A DNA stretch of 64,000 nt from Closterium sp. NIES-65 (GCA_948144175.1 CANXME010000244.1:310001-374000), one strand, 5' to 3'; counted from the first letter of the stretch, positions 21,893 to 33,510 are shown. Made by a program: numbers and translations. The notes: generated by a model from the sequence alone, not told the origin.

Positions 21893-24553
21893 ATGAGTCA
21901 AGGAAGTGGAGATGCAGTTGAGAAGAGGAGTGAACCGCCACCATCCAAGATTGAAGCTTTGGATGGCTCCAACTATGAGGAATGGAGCGGGCGGATGCGG
22001 AGCGCCTTCAAGCGCTACAAGCTGCTGAAAATTGCAATGGGAGAGGAGAAGATGCCGGGGGAAGGAGATGCCCGCGATCGGTGGATTGAGAAGAGCGCGG
22101 TGCTGTACGACCTCATCCTCCAATCGGTCAACAACGACATGTTCCAGCACATCAAGGATTTGGTGGAGTTGGATGATTCCGGACTGAAGGCATGGAAGCT
22201 GCTACGCGACGTGATTCAGTCCAACACGCTGCCGATGGTGATTGTGTTGGAGAAGGAGTTGGCTGCCCTCTCCATGAAACCGGGAGATGATGTGAAACCG
22301 GTCCTTGACAAGATCAAGGACACCTATGCGAGGATGGCAGCGGCGGGCAGCGAAGTGTCGCAGATGCAACAGTGCACCAAGATCATCTCGGTGCTCGACA
22401 ACTCGTGGGACAACCTCATCCCCACCCTCAACGTTCAGCAGGACAAATGGACGCCTGAGTGGCTACGGCACCAGATCCTGCAGGAGGACTTCCGCAGGCG
22501 TCACACTGGAGGTGGTGCTGCCAACAAAACTGCTGAGGGGTATGGAGCTACAGGAGGCAGCAGAGGAAGAGGGGGAGGGAGAGGCCGAGGCCGTGGGAGA
22601 GGCTTTGGCAGAGGGAGAGGCCGAGGTGACTACAATGAGGGGCATGGGAGCTCTGGTGGCAAGGGGAGCACCCGAATGGAGGGTGCGTGCTGGTACTGCA
22701 AGAAGGTTGGACACCCGTGGTTCAAGTGTTTCAGCCGGCCTGAGGGATGGGCGCCCCCAGGCATGAAGCCGCCAAGTGGTGAACGTGCACGAGGTGGCGC
22801 TGTGCAAGGTTCAGGTGCACAAGGTGATGGTGCACAAGGTAAAGCCGACCCTGGGATGTTCCTCATGGTTGAGGATGTGCAAGGGAGTGGGGGTGATGTG
22901 GGTTCAGTAGGGAAGGTTGTGATGCACCCCCTCACTCACTGGGTGATCGATTCAGGTTGCACGAGTCATATGACCCCACGGGCAGATTTGCTTGATGAGG
23001 TAAAACCTCTTGGGAAGATCAAGTTTGTGGCTGCCGCTTCAGGTGCTTTGCTCCCTGTGATTGGTGTTGGGAATGCCAAGGTGATGGGAGCCAATGGAGA
23101 GCTTGTGGGGCTTGGGAATGTGCTGTTGGTTGAAGGTTTGTCCGCTAACCTTCTTTCTGTGCGTCGGCTGCAGAAGAGCAAGGCTGAAGTTATCTTCAGC
23201 CCAACCAGCTACCGTGCAAAGCTTGGGAAGTTGCTGCTGTGGAACTTGGAGGAGAAGAGCAGCTGCATCAAGGACCTATGGCAGCTGCCCATCATCCCTT
23301 AGAAGGGGAAACCACCAGCAACGGCAAAGGCAGCGGCAGCGGCTAAAGCAACTGCGGGAGGAGAGGAGACTGCACCAACTGCAAGGGCCCTGGATGCAGT
23401 CAAGAAGGTGCAGCAGTCACAGCAACCACATGGTGAGGTGCTTGCTGGTGTGGATGCGACAGCTGCATGGGCAAAGACTTCATCTGGGAGTGGTGAGGCT
23501 AATTGGGAGACGTGGCATGAGAGGCTGTGCCATGTGAACATTCCTATGCTGCAGAAATTGGTAAAGGAAGGGTACTTGAAGGGGCTGGAGGTGAAGGGGG
23601 GAGCAAAGGAGATTGGGAGCTGCCCTACATGCCTTGAGACAAAATTCACGAAGTTTCCCTTCAGCAGCAGCACAGGACCAGCCAAGGCACCACTTGCACT
23701 AGTGCACATGGATGTGGTGGGCCCCACGAGGGCCCTTTCTCTCTCGGGCAGCCGCTATTTCTTGACGATTGTGGACGACCACACGTGTGCGATGTGGGTG
23801 TACCATTTGAACTAAGGGGGAGGTGGCAGCGGCTGTTCTCAAGGAGTGGATGCCAAGAGCTCAAAGGGAGAGCGGACATAAGGTGAAGGTGATCCGCACC
23901 GACAATGGAGGAGAATTCATTGGCGCTGATTTTGAGGCGGTGCTGAAGAAGAAGGGGATCCAGCATCAGCTTACGGTGCCCTACAACCCTCAGCAGAATG
24001 GCGTGGCTGAGCGGTTCAACCGGACCCTGCAGGAAGGTGCTCGCACTCTCCTTGGGCGTGCAGGGTTGCCGGATCCGTTTTGGGTGACTGCACTGCGGCA
24101 GGTCGCCCTTGTGAAGAACAGGGTGCTGGCAACTGTGGGGGACAAGCAGTGGGTCCCCTACACCAAGTGGTATGGGAGTGCACCAGCAGTCAACATGCTG
24201 AGAGCCTTTGGGTGCATGGTGGTGTTTCATGTGCCTAAGGAGAAGAGGGGAAGACTGGAAGCTTCTGGGAGATGGGGTGTGCACTTGGGGCTCGCTAAGG
24301 ATCACAAGGGCTGGCTGATTTGGGACTTGACCAGCCAGCAGCTGACTGTGTCAAGGGATGTGAAGTTCCTCGAGTCCTTATACTACAAGGAGTGGAAGCA
24401 GCAGCAGCAGAAGCTTCCTACTACACCGCTGATCATTGAGGCCGATGAGGTGCAGCGGCCTTCGAGACAAGTGCAGGTCATTGTCTCAGAGGAGGAGATT
24501 TCTGGGGTGACTGAGGATGGGGGAGAACCTGAGGTGGAGGAGCAGCAGCAGCC

Positions 24554-24586
<33 letters not shown>

Positions 24587-26325
24587 TGCTCCACAAGGTG
24601 CCGCACGTCCGGTTGACCGTCCTAGGAGGGATGTGCGCCCTCCTAACCGGCTGACCTATCCGAGCTTTGGCAAGCCAAAGGTGGTAAGGGCTGGGAGTGT
24701 GGCTGAGCAGTGTGATGAGGATGAGATAGCACACTGCTACTGGGCAGCCGTTCTTGAGCCCAAGACGCTAGCTGAAGCATTGAGCGGGCCGGATGCTGAA
24801 AAATGGAAGCAGAGTGTGAAGGAGGAGTATGACTCTCTGCTGGAGAACGAGACGTGGGAGCTGTGTGAGCTGCCACCTGGGAAGAAGGCCATTTCTTCCA
24901 AGCTGATCTTCAGGCATAAGTACGGACCAGATGGGGAGCTGACCCGCTACAAGTCAAGGCTTGTGGCTAAGGGGTTCCAGCAGACAAAGGGGAAGGATTT
25001 TGACGAGATCTTTGCTCCTGTGGGGAAAGGCACAACATTGAAAGTGTCACTGGCAATGGCAGCAAACCGTGGATGGCGGGTGAAGCAGATGGACATCACC
25101 ACCGCCTTCCTCAATGGGATCATTCTGGAGGAGCTGTACATGTTACAGCCTGAGGGTTTGGATGATGGGAGCGGCAGGGTGTGCAGGCTATGGCATGAAG
25201 CAGGCTCCTCGTGCATGGTACCACAAGCTAGAGGAGACACTGCTGGCTGGGGGGTTCAAGAAGAGTGAGTGTGACCACAGCCTGTTCCTGCTACAAGAGA
25301 AGGAGCAGTTTCTCATGCTCCTGGTGTATGTGGACGACATCCTGCTCTTCTCTGAGTCGTCTGCAATGATTGGGCGTGTGGAAGAGATGCTGGAGATGCA
25401 GTTCAAGTGTTCCAAGATGGGAGATGTGAAGTACTACCTGGGTATGCATGTGGAGAGGGACCTTGAGAAGGGAGTGTTGAGGTTGCACCAGAGGAAGTAC
25501 TGTGAGGGGCTGGCCGAGAAGTATGGGCTGCAAAATGGAGGGAAGCCAGCCACCCCACTGCCTTCAGGGTTCACAGTGGAGCCCTGTGCTGATGAGGAGG
25601 TGGTGGGTGAGAGTGACAGGAAGCTTTTTCATTCCATGGTGGGGGCACTCAATTATGCGGCTAACCACACACGGCCTGACATTGCCTTTGCTACATCCAG
25701 GCTTGCCAGTGTGGTTGCACGCCCCAGTCATGAGCAGCTCGAAGCGGCCAAGAGGTTGGTCCGCTATGTGAGCGCTACAGCATCAGTGGGCTTGGAGTAC
25801 AGTGCTGTGAGACAGAGGCTGCAGAGGGGTGCAGCTGATTTGGGCAAGGGGGAGATGCTTCTGACTTGCTACACCGACGCCAGCTTCAACTCTGTGAAGG
25901 CGGATGGCACCAGCATTGGAGGCTATGTGTGCCTGTTTGGAGGTGGTGCAGTGAGCTGGCGCAGCAAGAAGCAGAACGAGGTGGGGCAGTCCTCGTGTGA
26001 GATAGAGTACATGGCCCTGCATCATGGGGCAAAGGAGGTGGTGTGGCTGAGGCGTTTGTTGGAGGAGATCGGAGTGTGCGAGAGGGAGCCGACTGTAATT
26101 TTCTGTGACAATGAGTCAGCGGTGAAGCTAGCGAAGAATGCTTGTCTTCATGGGCTGACCAAACACATCAGGCCTAAGTGGCACTGGGTGAGGAGGCTCC
26201 TGGACAAGGAGGTGCGGCTAGAGATTGTGAAGACCCATCAGCAGGCAGCTGACATTCTCACCAAGCGCCTGGCTGAATCTGAGCATTGGAAGGGCATGAA
26301 GCTTGCTGGCATGAGTGTGCATTGA
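21893..26325 (+). pseudogene. copia D gag-pol (about three breaks)
   Basis: Gag starts at the ATG at 21893 (MSQGSGDAVEKR) with a UBN2-like capsid region (LDGSNYEEWSGRMRSAFKRY), an Arg/Gly-rich stretch (22560-22640) and a CCHC zinc knuckle CWYCKKVGHPWFKC (about 22689-22730). The protease motif WVIDSGCTSHM is near 22942. GAG-pre-integrase WHERLCHVNIPML is near 23512. The integrase has HMDVVGP (23706), RTDNGGEF (about 23897) and NGVAERFNRTLQ (about 23998). A polyglutamine tract (about 24540-24585) lies in the INT-RT linker. RT has SRLVAKGFQQTKGKDF, VKQMDITTAFLNG and YVDDILLFSESS (about 25328). RNase H has CYTDASFNSVKADG and the end block RLEIVKTHQQAADILTKRL. Expected to be a single polyprotein in its family; about three breaks here. 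Confidence 0.92.
24540..24585 (+). repeat. CAG microsatellite (poly-Gln) in copia D linker
   Basis: Run of CAG codons in the INT-RT linker of D, giving a Gln-rich stretch with one Pro. This is a typical site of slippage expansion; it lies in a flexible linker where length change is tolerated. Confidence 0.85.
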
Positions 26326-26382
26326 GGGTGCATGCTTGAGCTATGGCATGTGGGATTATGGTTGGCAGCCAGAGGGGGAGTT

Positions 26383-27259
26383 TGTTGTGTGATGCAATCA
26401 TATGCATTCACGTCTGTCTGCCTCCCATCATATGTTCGTGCGTTGCATGCGTGGTGTGAGCGTGTGCAATAATTTGTGTTTGATGTGGTTTGATTTTTCT
26501 GAGTGTGTGTGAATGTTATTTGGCTTGAGCAGATATCTGAAGTGACTCCTCTGCTTAAGAGCTTTCCGACGAACCAAGTATCGCTTCAATCGGAGCACGA
26601 ACAAGAAAGTTACGAACGTTGGAGTTCGTATGCTTTTGATATTTGGTTGTGGTGACTATGGGAAGTTGTGGGGTTGACTCAATATGGGGTACAGACTTTT
26701 GGGGGTTGGGAAATTCGTCAACATCACTGTAGATGCTGCCAAGTGGTTGGGAGAAACCAAACCAGGTTGGCAAGTGTGGCCAAGTTGGGTTAAGGTGGAT
26801 GGCATGGGTTGGGAAAGTGACAAAAGTGAAAGTGGGGTTGCCTATGGAGAGGGGAATTGTGTGGCATGGGGTTTCCTTGGTTGGGGACTGTCTTGGGACC
26901 TTCCCTCTCGTCCTCCTCATCCCATCCCACCTGGTTTATTGCTACTCTAACTCTCTTGTGTAGTAATTGTGAACTTGTGTGAGAACTTTGTGATTGAGTT
27001 AATATTCTATGGCAGCATACCCTCTAGTGCGCCGAAATTGATAACTCAAGAAATACATCATCGTTTTGTATGATTCAACTTGGAAATTGTAGCCACGGAC
27101 TAGCGCTACAACATATCTAAGGTTGGTGAAGTTTTAACAGTGCACCTTTTGTTGACGGCGTTTCTTGTGAAGTCGACGTTTCTGTCCAGAATTCTAAGCC
27201 AAAGATTTTGAGAATTTTAGCCACCTAATCTTCGTAGACTCCATCCTTAGTCTCTAATA
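26383..27259 (+). repeat. 3' LTR of copia D
   Basis: 877-bp match to 20781-21658. The inner border is preceded by the polypurine tract AGAGGGGGAGTT. The last bases read CTCTAATA, a variant of the CTCTAACA end of the 5' copy. Followed by target duplication CGAGG. Confidence 0.95.
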
Positions 27260-27264
27260 CGAGG

Positions 27265-28530
27265 GAGACCAGAGACAAGGACACGGGAGGCCATGCATCG
27301 CAGACTATGCAGGGAGGGGTGACCAAGGCGGTGGTGCCGAAGGAGAGTTTGGTGGGACAGGAGGCGACACGAGCAGGGGGCAGACTCAGGACCAGACCGA
27401 GACGCTGCAACAAACACCTGACCCGACGCATCTACCTGACCAGACGCAGTAACCGAAGGAGACTCGGTCGTCAGTGTGTACAGGCTCGACCCCGGCTGAC
27501 GGGTAAACGTGGCCAATTGTTGGCCCGTCCGAGCACACGTGCAGTGGGTCACTCGCTGACTCGTAGGAGTGAACCGGTCAACCCCTCCATCCTGCAGGTC
27601 AGCACCACTCACCAAGTTCGTAGAGAACGAGGGGAGGTAAAGACCTGACAGGGAGCCAGACGGGGCCGCCGGACACGGTAGGACAGTGGAGTGGTGAGCA
27701 AGGGCAGGACCCCCAGAGGGGTCTGCCAGGGAGACTGCAACCGGCCGACTAAGCGGCGTGAGGGTGGTGCGGTCTTGAAAGAAGGAGCGGGAAGCACCCG
27801 AGTCAAGGGTGAAGGTGTGCAAAAACCGCGGCAGGCGCAGCACCTGAGAGAGCAGACTCACCAGCACCTGGAGCAGTTGACTCATTAGCACCTATAGCCG
27901 CAGCCTCACTGACACCTGGAGCAGGAGACGCACGAGCACCTAGAGCAGCAGCCTCACCAGCACCTAGAGCTGCAGACTGGACACTGGGGTCAGGCGGCAC
28001 ACACAGGTGACAGGCTCCCTCGGCAGTAGTAGGCAATGCATATATTGCAGTGAGAAAAACATCTTAGTCAAGAGCAAAGATATCTACCCTCTGTCTAAGC
28101 AGCTCCACCCAGTCGGGGAGCTCAGCGGCGTCGCCAAACTCTGTACGCCAAGCGTCGCTCAGACGGGCGAAGCAGCGGGACTCTGTGTGACCAGGCGTCC
28201 CGCAAGGCCGACTAGTCTGAACACCTGTGCGAATAACGTACGGGCAGCGAGCAGTACTCAGCGACCCTCTATTCTGAGCGTACCACTCACAAAGCTGCTG
28301 GGGTGAACGAGTCTCGTACGGACGACGTTGCTGCTACACCGGGCCACTACAAGAAGCTCCCAAACTACCCACTCGAGGACGACTCCTACTACTGCCACTC
28401 CGACAACCCCAACTGGCATACCACTCACGAAGCTGTTGGGGCATGAGGGACTCACGCGGACGACGCTGGAGCTGCATCTGGCCACGCCAGGGGTAGCAGT
28501 AGCAGTAGAAAGAGCAGTAGCAGCAAGAGC
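27265..28530 (-). pseudogene. copia G gag C-terminus, protease and GAG-pre-integrase
   Basis: Right half of G's coding region. From 28530 downward: repeated modules around QLREWY (28260-28530), a block like CPYVIRTGVQTSRPCG with a following HTESRCFARLSDAW segment (28140-28250), protease FTLDSGASRSFFQDRTTLTP (27770-27830), then SGLYLPSFSTNLVSGADLQD and the GAG-pre-integrase LLRHHRLGHPSL near 27330. It ends at the D insertion. The MATP...-type gag N-terminus seen in A, H and P is absent. Broken, a few breaks. Confidence 0.85.
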
Positions 28531-28559
28531 AGCAGTAACAGCAGTACGGGCAAGGCAGT

Positions 28560-29440
28560 GCTCACCAGTGGCGAGAAGGGCAGGCGTAAGACGGCGGCAA
28601 CGGCAAGGCCGCTACCACTGCAGGGCGAGAGCTTCGCGGCAGCTGCAGGGGCGGCTGGTCCAGGGGCCAGGGGCGGCTGCTGTAGGGGCGACTGCTCCAG
28701 GGGCCAGGGGTGGCTGCTCCAAGGGCCAGGGGCGGCTGCTGTAGGGGCGGCTGCTCCAGAGGCCAGGGGCGGGTGCTCCAGAGGCCAGGGGCGACTGCTG
28801 CAAGGGCGGCTGCTCCAGGGTTCAGGGGCGGCTGCTTCAGGGGGGAGGGCAGGGGTGGCCGTCCGAAGGTCGGGCGCGGGTTAGGGCAGGGCGCTGCGGC
28901 GGGTAAGGGCGACGCCGCGCGAGTCCCGCAGGGGCATTGCGACGAGAGGGGGCAACGCCCCAGTCCCGTTGGGGCGTCGCGACGCTCACGAGCCGTGCCT
29001 TGCGGGTCCCGCAAGGGCATCGCGACGAGGCAGGGGCTACACCCGGGTGGCGACGTAGCGGGGCCGCGACTGGCGATGGGGCGGGGCCGCTACGGGCAAC
29101 TGGGTGGGGCTGCGAAGGCGCCGCGAAGGGGCCGCTAAGGGGCCGCGAAGGGGCCGCGAAGGGGCCGCGAAGGGGCCGCTAAGGGGCCGTGAAGGGGCCG
29201 CGAAGGGGCCGCGAAGGGGCCTCTAAGGGGCCGCGAAGGGGCCGGTAAGGGGCCGTGAAGGGGCCGCGAAGGGGCCGCTAAGGGGCCACGAAGGGGGTCG
29301 CTAAGGGGCCACAGGAGCAGGGCAGGCCGCTAAGGGGCCGCGAAAGCATAGGGCAGGTCAGAGCGCGAAGCGCGCTTCTGGCAGGTTAGGAAAAAAAAAT
29401 GGTGGGCCCTTAGGAAGAAACGGTCCCACTAGGGAACCCG
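28560..29440 (-). repeat. GC-rich minisatellite leader of copia G
   Basis: Two arrays. About 28640-28860 has units like GGGGCGGCTGCTCCAGGGGCCA, close kin of the array at 57900-58250 in R. About 29100-29350 has 10-11 bp units GGGGCCGCGAA / GGGGCCGCTAA. It ends at a short A-run (29390-29398) before the primer-binding site at about 29437-29450. Confidence 0.8.
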
Positions 29441-29450
29441 CCCTATACCA

Positions 29451-29575
29451 TGTGAAGAAATAGGAATGAATGAACTAGTAATGAGATGGGTACAAGTAAG
29501 AAAACCTAGTAGTGTTGTACCCCATATAGTCTACCCTACTACAGCCTACACAGACTCTGTCATATATGTTTGACA
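29451..29575 (-). repeat. 5' LTR of copia G
   Basis: 125 bp; pair of 16404-16528. The inner border carries TGGTATAGGGCGGG (minus strand), a primer-binding site. The outer border is target duplication CCCAA. Confidence 0.92.
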
Positions 29576-30204
29576 CCCAAAACTGAAGCCCCTAACCTTC
29601 CACCTTTTTATAACCTGAACAAATTGGGCTGCGGGCATGAGGTGTAAGGACGACGTAGTTAGGCATCGGTTCATTGGGCCCCGCAAGATTGTGATGTGGT
29701 AACCACGTTTTAGGACCAACGGGAGAAGGCACCCAGCATGTTTGTTGGGTGACGTGCCTTCAACGGCCGTGGAGTCCATTCTGTGTTTTTCTTATGTATG
29801 CTAAACAAGAGCACATACTGTTCATTTAAGTAATATACATGCCCTTATTATAAGAACCGGGTCTTAATTCTTGGCGGGATTCTTATAACCCCGGGTCCGG
29901 GTCTTTTATCCGGAGTACTACGATAGTTACTTCCGATTGAGTTACACTAGCACGCAGCTCCTGAGTCCAATAAATCAACCAAAATATGGGGTTGCGGTAA
30001 TTCAATCAGGATATTACTACGTACTTCACATGGTAATCTCCTCCAGGTTGAAAAATCAGGGTGATACAGAATTTACCAGAAATGTTGTACCTCACTTTTT
30101 GGTTGATGGGACACAAATGATTACTCGCAAGTTAGGATCCCCAGAATGAGCCTCTACACAAGGCTTCTTATTATACCTTTTATACTCGTCTTGATTTGCC
30201 TTTG
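29576..30204. other. Unassigned DNA right of copia G
   Basis: About 630 bp of moderate-GC sequence with no LTR, gag or pol similarity, between G's target duplication and truncated element H. It holds CCGGGTC-rich repeats (29848-29925) and the 15-mer ATCCGGAGTACTACG near 29915, which recurs with one change near 48355. A 70-codon open frame (29937-30149) has mixed composition and no recognised motif. This could be genuine host intergenic DNA or the end of a low-copy DNA transposon; I cannot decide. Confidence 0.5.
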
Positions 30205-32489
30205 CATGTCCATGTGGAGAGTCTGCACCGGAGCCTCTGTCGGAGGAAACTCGGAGGAGTGAGGGGTGGCGCGCTGTCGCCCCTCGACACAAGGGACGCA
30301 GGTAGGGCCAGGCCCCGGAGGAAGGGGAGGGAGAGACCGAGGGAGACTAGAGACAAGGACACGGGAGGCCAGGCCTCGGAGACGAGGCAAGGAGGGGTGA
30401 CCAAGGCGGTGGCGCCAAAGGAGAGTCTGGTGGGACAGCAGACGACACGAGCAGGGAGCAGACTCAGGACCAGACCTGGACGCCGCAGCAAACACCTGAC
30501 TCGACGCAGCTACCTTGGCAGACTCAGCAGTAGGACGAGACTCAGAAGTAAGGGTGTACAGGCTCGACCCTGGCCGACGGGTGAACGTGGCCAAGTGTCG
30601 GCCTGTCCGAGCACACGAGCAGTGGGTCACCCGCTGACTCGCAGGAGTGAATTGGTCAACCCCTCGATCCTGTTTGTCGCTCCACTCACCAAGTTCGTAG
30701 AGAACGAGGGGAGGTAGAGACCAGAAGGGGTGCGAGAGGGGGCTGCCGGGCACGGAAGGATAGTGGAGAAGCTAGCAAGGACAGCACCCCCAGAGGGGTC
30801 TGCCAGGGAGACTGCAACCGGGCGACTAAGCGCGAAAGAGTGGTGCGGTCTCATAAGAAGGAGCGGGACGCACCCGAGTCTAGGGTGAAGGTGTGGAAGG
30901 CTTGAGCCAACGTAGTACCTGAGAGAGTAGACTCACCAGCACCTAGGGCGGCAGACGCACTGGCACCTGGGGCAGTAGACGCACTAGTACCTAGAGCAGC
31001 AGCCTCACCAGCACCTAGAGCAGCAGCCTCAATGCCCGGGTCAGGCGGTACACACAGGCAACAGTCACCCACAACACCAGTATCAACAGCATACATGGCA
31101 GCAAGGATAGCATCAAAGTCAAGATCGAAGATAGCAACCCCGGCCTTAGCCAGATCTCCCCAGCAAGGGATCTTTGACGCCTTAGGGATCTGGCGACGCC
31201 ACGCGTCCGTGAGGCGACCAAAGCAGCGCTGGGTGGAGTGCAGGCCTCTGCACTACTCACCAGCGCGGTCGCCGGTACGGAGGACGTAAGAGCAGGGACC
31301 AAAACCCCCACCGCGCTGACGCACAGTGTACCACTCACGAAGCTACTGAGGGGACACGGTCACACCACTCCGCATCTGCTGCTGGCGTTGACCACCACCG
31401 GCGCCACTCCTCTGCGCAGAGTCGCGAATCGCTCCACCACCGCCACCTCCACCGCCGCCGCCACCTCCGCCGCCTCCGCCGCCTCCTCCACCTCCGCCTC
31501 CTCCACTACATCCGCCGCCTCCGCTCCCTCTGCCACCTCCACCGCCTCCGCCGCCTCCACTGCTGCCGCCGCCGGTGCCACCCGCAGCACCACTCCCACC
31601 TCCACCCCCAACACCACTCCCACCTCCACCCCCACTCCCTCCGCTGCCTCCACTACCACCTCCACTGCCCCCTCCAGCTCCTCCAGCGCCCTTTCCCCCC
31701 TTGCCCTTGCCGGTGCGGCGACTCTCGCTCGGGGCAGACGCAGCGCCGACCGACTCGAAACCAACGAGGTCGGCCGCAGCAGCAGAGGCAACAGAGGGCA
31801 AGAGGGGGGAGGGAGAAGACCCCTCAAAGACGGGGGTGCGAGGGTCACCACGAGAAGCTCCTACAGCGACTATGCTCTTCTCTATCGCTAGGAGGGCCTT
31901 CTCAAGGAGGTCAACGGTGAGAGTGGTGGGGCAAACAGAGAGGATGTGGTCCGTGACTACCCGAAGAGAGTCAGGGAGCCGGGTGACTATGTAGTAGAGG
32001 GTGATATACATGGGGGGGGGGGGGGGGGTTCTTGGCGCAGAACTCAGCAGGAAGCGCAGCGCGGTAGCGAGTGTCACTAGTACGGAGGTGCGTAATGAGG
32101 TCAGCGACAGTGGGAAAGGCAGCAAGGTCAGGAAAGAGGTACGGTAGCATGAGGCGGCTCAGTGCAGCAGTGGCAGGGGAAGAGTAGCGTGCAAATACAG
32201 CGTCGTACAAGGTCTGAGCACTCTTGTACTAGCTAAAGTGTCCACGCTTAGTGGTCAGTAAGTGGCGGCGCACAGCAAGGCGAGCAGCAGCATCGCGCAT
32301 GGCCCACTGTGAGCGAACAGTGGCGTCAGCATCAGCAGCACGGGCAGGGGAGGCACCAGAAGTGAGGTCAAACATGGAGAGGCCGTCTGCCCTATCGCAC
32401 TGCAGGAAAAGGTGTAGATCATCTACCCAGACCTCAAAGTCCACAGCCCTACCGTCAACGTCAAAGGTGAGAACGCTAGGGGAGGCCAT
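30205..32489 (-). pseudogene. copia H gag, protease and GAG-pre-integrase
   Basis: Gag begins at 32489 with MASPSVLTFDVDGRAVDFEVW, then RRHLLTTKRGHFS, the SRLMLPYLFPDLAAFPTVAD block (about 32130) and MYITLYYIVTRLPDSLR (about 32010). A Gly-rich run (31420-31680) follows, a low-complexity stretch typical of this family. The protease block FTLDSGASRSF lies near 30880. Then come SGLYLPSFSTNLVSG (near 30700), the GAG-pre-integrase LLWRHRLGHPSLPRL (about 30400) and PCVEGRQRATPHSSEF. A poly-G/C run occurs near 32012-32030. The capsid and nucleic-acid-binding function is family knowledge. Decayed copy. Confidence 0.87.
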
Positions 32490-32509
32490 AACAGCAGTAG
32501 GCAGGTAGT

Positions 32510-33370
32510 GAGTACAGTAGGGTAGGGCAGTGCAATGGCAGAGACTGTGCTCTTACCAGGCAAGAGGGGCGGTCGGGCGGCTCGGCGGCTCGGCGGTTGG
32601 GCCGCTTGGCTGCTCGGCGGCTCGGCGGTCGGGTGGCTCGTCTGCTCGGTGCTGGGCGGCTCGGCTGCTAGGCGGCTCGGCGGTCGGGCTGCTCAGCTGG
32701 CCGGCGGTTCGGCTGCTCGGCGGTGCGGACGCTGGGCGGCTGGGCCGCAGGCGGCGGCGAGGCCGCAAGTGGCGGCGGGGCGGCAGGTGGCGACGGGGTT
32801 GCAGGTGGCGGCGGGGCCGCAGGTGGCGACGGGGCCGTAGGTGGCGGTGGGGCCGCAGGTGTTCTTGGGGCCGCAGGTGGCGACGGGGCCGCAGGTGGCG
32901 ACGGGGCCGCAAAGGGGCCGTAAGGGGCCAGACGTGGCCGTAAAGGGGGCTAGACGGGGCCGCGGAGGGGCCTAGGCGGTGCCGCAAAGGGGCCGTAAGG
33001 GGCTAGACGGGGCTGCGGAGGGGGGGGGGGGGGCCTAGGTGGGGCCGCGGAGGGGCCGTAAGGGGCCTAGGCGAGGCCCTAAGGGGCCGTAAGGGGCCAG
33101 ACGGGGCCTAGGCGGGGCCGCGGAGGGGCCGTTAGGGGCCTAGGCAAGGCCACAAAGGGGCCGTAAGGGGCCTAGGCGGGGCCGTAAGGGGCACGACGGG
33201 GCCGCGGAGGGGCCTAGGCGGGGCCGCGACGGGGCCGTAAGGGGCCTAGGCGAGGTCGCGATGGGGCCGTAAGGGGCCTAAGCGGGGCCGTATGGGGCCA
33301 GACGGGGCCGTAAGGGGCCGTAAGAGCGGCGCAAGGGGCAGTAGAAGGCGGCGCGAAGGGGCCGTAATGT
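32510..33370 (-). repeat. GC-rich minisatellite leader of copia H
   Basis: Three arrays in series: CGGCTCGG-type units (about 32570-32740), 21-bp GGTGGCGACGGGGCCGCA units (about 32750-32920), and GGGGCCGTAAGGGGCCTAGGCG units (about 32930-33340). A poly-G run is at 33012-33030. Confidence 0.8.
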
Positions 33371-33379
33371 TCGATACCA

Positions 33380-33510
33380 TGACGAGAAGTGAGAATGGAT
33401 GAATGAACTATGAAACAGTTGGGTACAAGTACTAACCCTAATTGGGTTGTACCCCTTATGGGCTACCCCACTATAGCCTACACAAATGTATAAGCTATAA
33501 TGTTTTGACA
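33380..33510 (-). repeat. 5' LTR of copia H
   Basis: 131 bp, minus strand TGTCAAAACATTATAGC...CTCGTCA, with primer-binding site just inside. Same length as the LTRs of K and P and sharing the GGGTAGCCCATAAGGGGTACAA-type block in part. Confidence 0.88.

Larger units (their letters stand above)
20781..27259 (+). mobile_element. copia D (Tnt1-like), near-complete, nested in G
   Basis: 6,479-bp plus-strand copia with LTRs 20781-21658 (878 bp) and 26383-27259 (877 bp), which differ at roughly 20-25 positions by eye. Perfect target duplication CGAGG (20776-20780, 27260-27264), located in the integrase part of G. Primer-binding site TGGTATCAGAGCTGATT at 21661; polypurine tract AGAGGGGGAGTT at 26371-26382. 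Gag, protease, integrase, RT and RNase H are all present in copia order. It looks structurally complete, with only about three breaks in the coding region. It is clearly younger than G and belongs to a different copia lineage from the TGTCA-LTR family. Confidence 0.95.
16404..29575 (-). mobile_element. Old copia G with both LTRs and perfect TSD, split by copia D
   Basis: Minus-strand copia. Its LTRs, 16404-16528 and 29451-29575 (125 bp each), differ at about 13 positions by eye (about 10%), making it the oldest element here with both LTRs. Perfect target duplication CCCAA at 16399-16403 and 29576-29580. Body on the minus strand: primer-binding site (about 29437-29450), leader 28560-29430, gag C-terminal part, protease and GAG-pre-integrase (27265-28530), then the 6.5-kb element D (20781-27259), then integrase to RNase H (16762-20780) and a polypurine tract (about 16529-16555). 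The usual gag N-terminus is absent, as in R. Several breaks. Confidence 0.92.
30205..33510 (-). mobile_element. copia H, 5' two-thirds (LTR to start of integrase)
   Basis: Minus-strand copia with one LTR (33380-33510, 131 bp), primer-binding site TGGTATCGAACATT, a long GC-rich leader, gag from the ATG at 32489, a Gly-rich gag tail, protease and GAG-pre-integrase, ending within the integrase start (LQTLHMDM) at about 30205. Everything downstream, including the 3' LTR, is missing. Its LTR outer edge abuts the GC-rich leader of I at 33511. Broken, with several breaks. Confidence 0.88.

Noticed and set aside
29937-30149. 70-codon open frame in non-LTR DNA
   Set aside because: Mixed composition, but no recognised motif, no paired exon and a short length; left as unassigned DNA.
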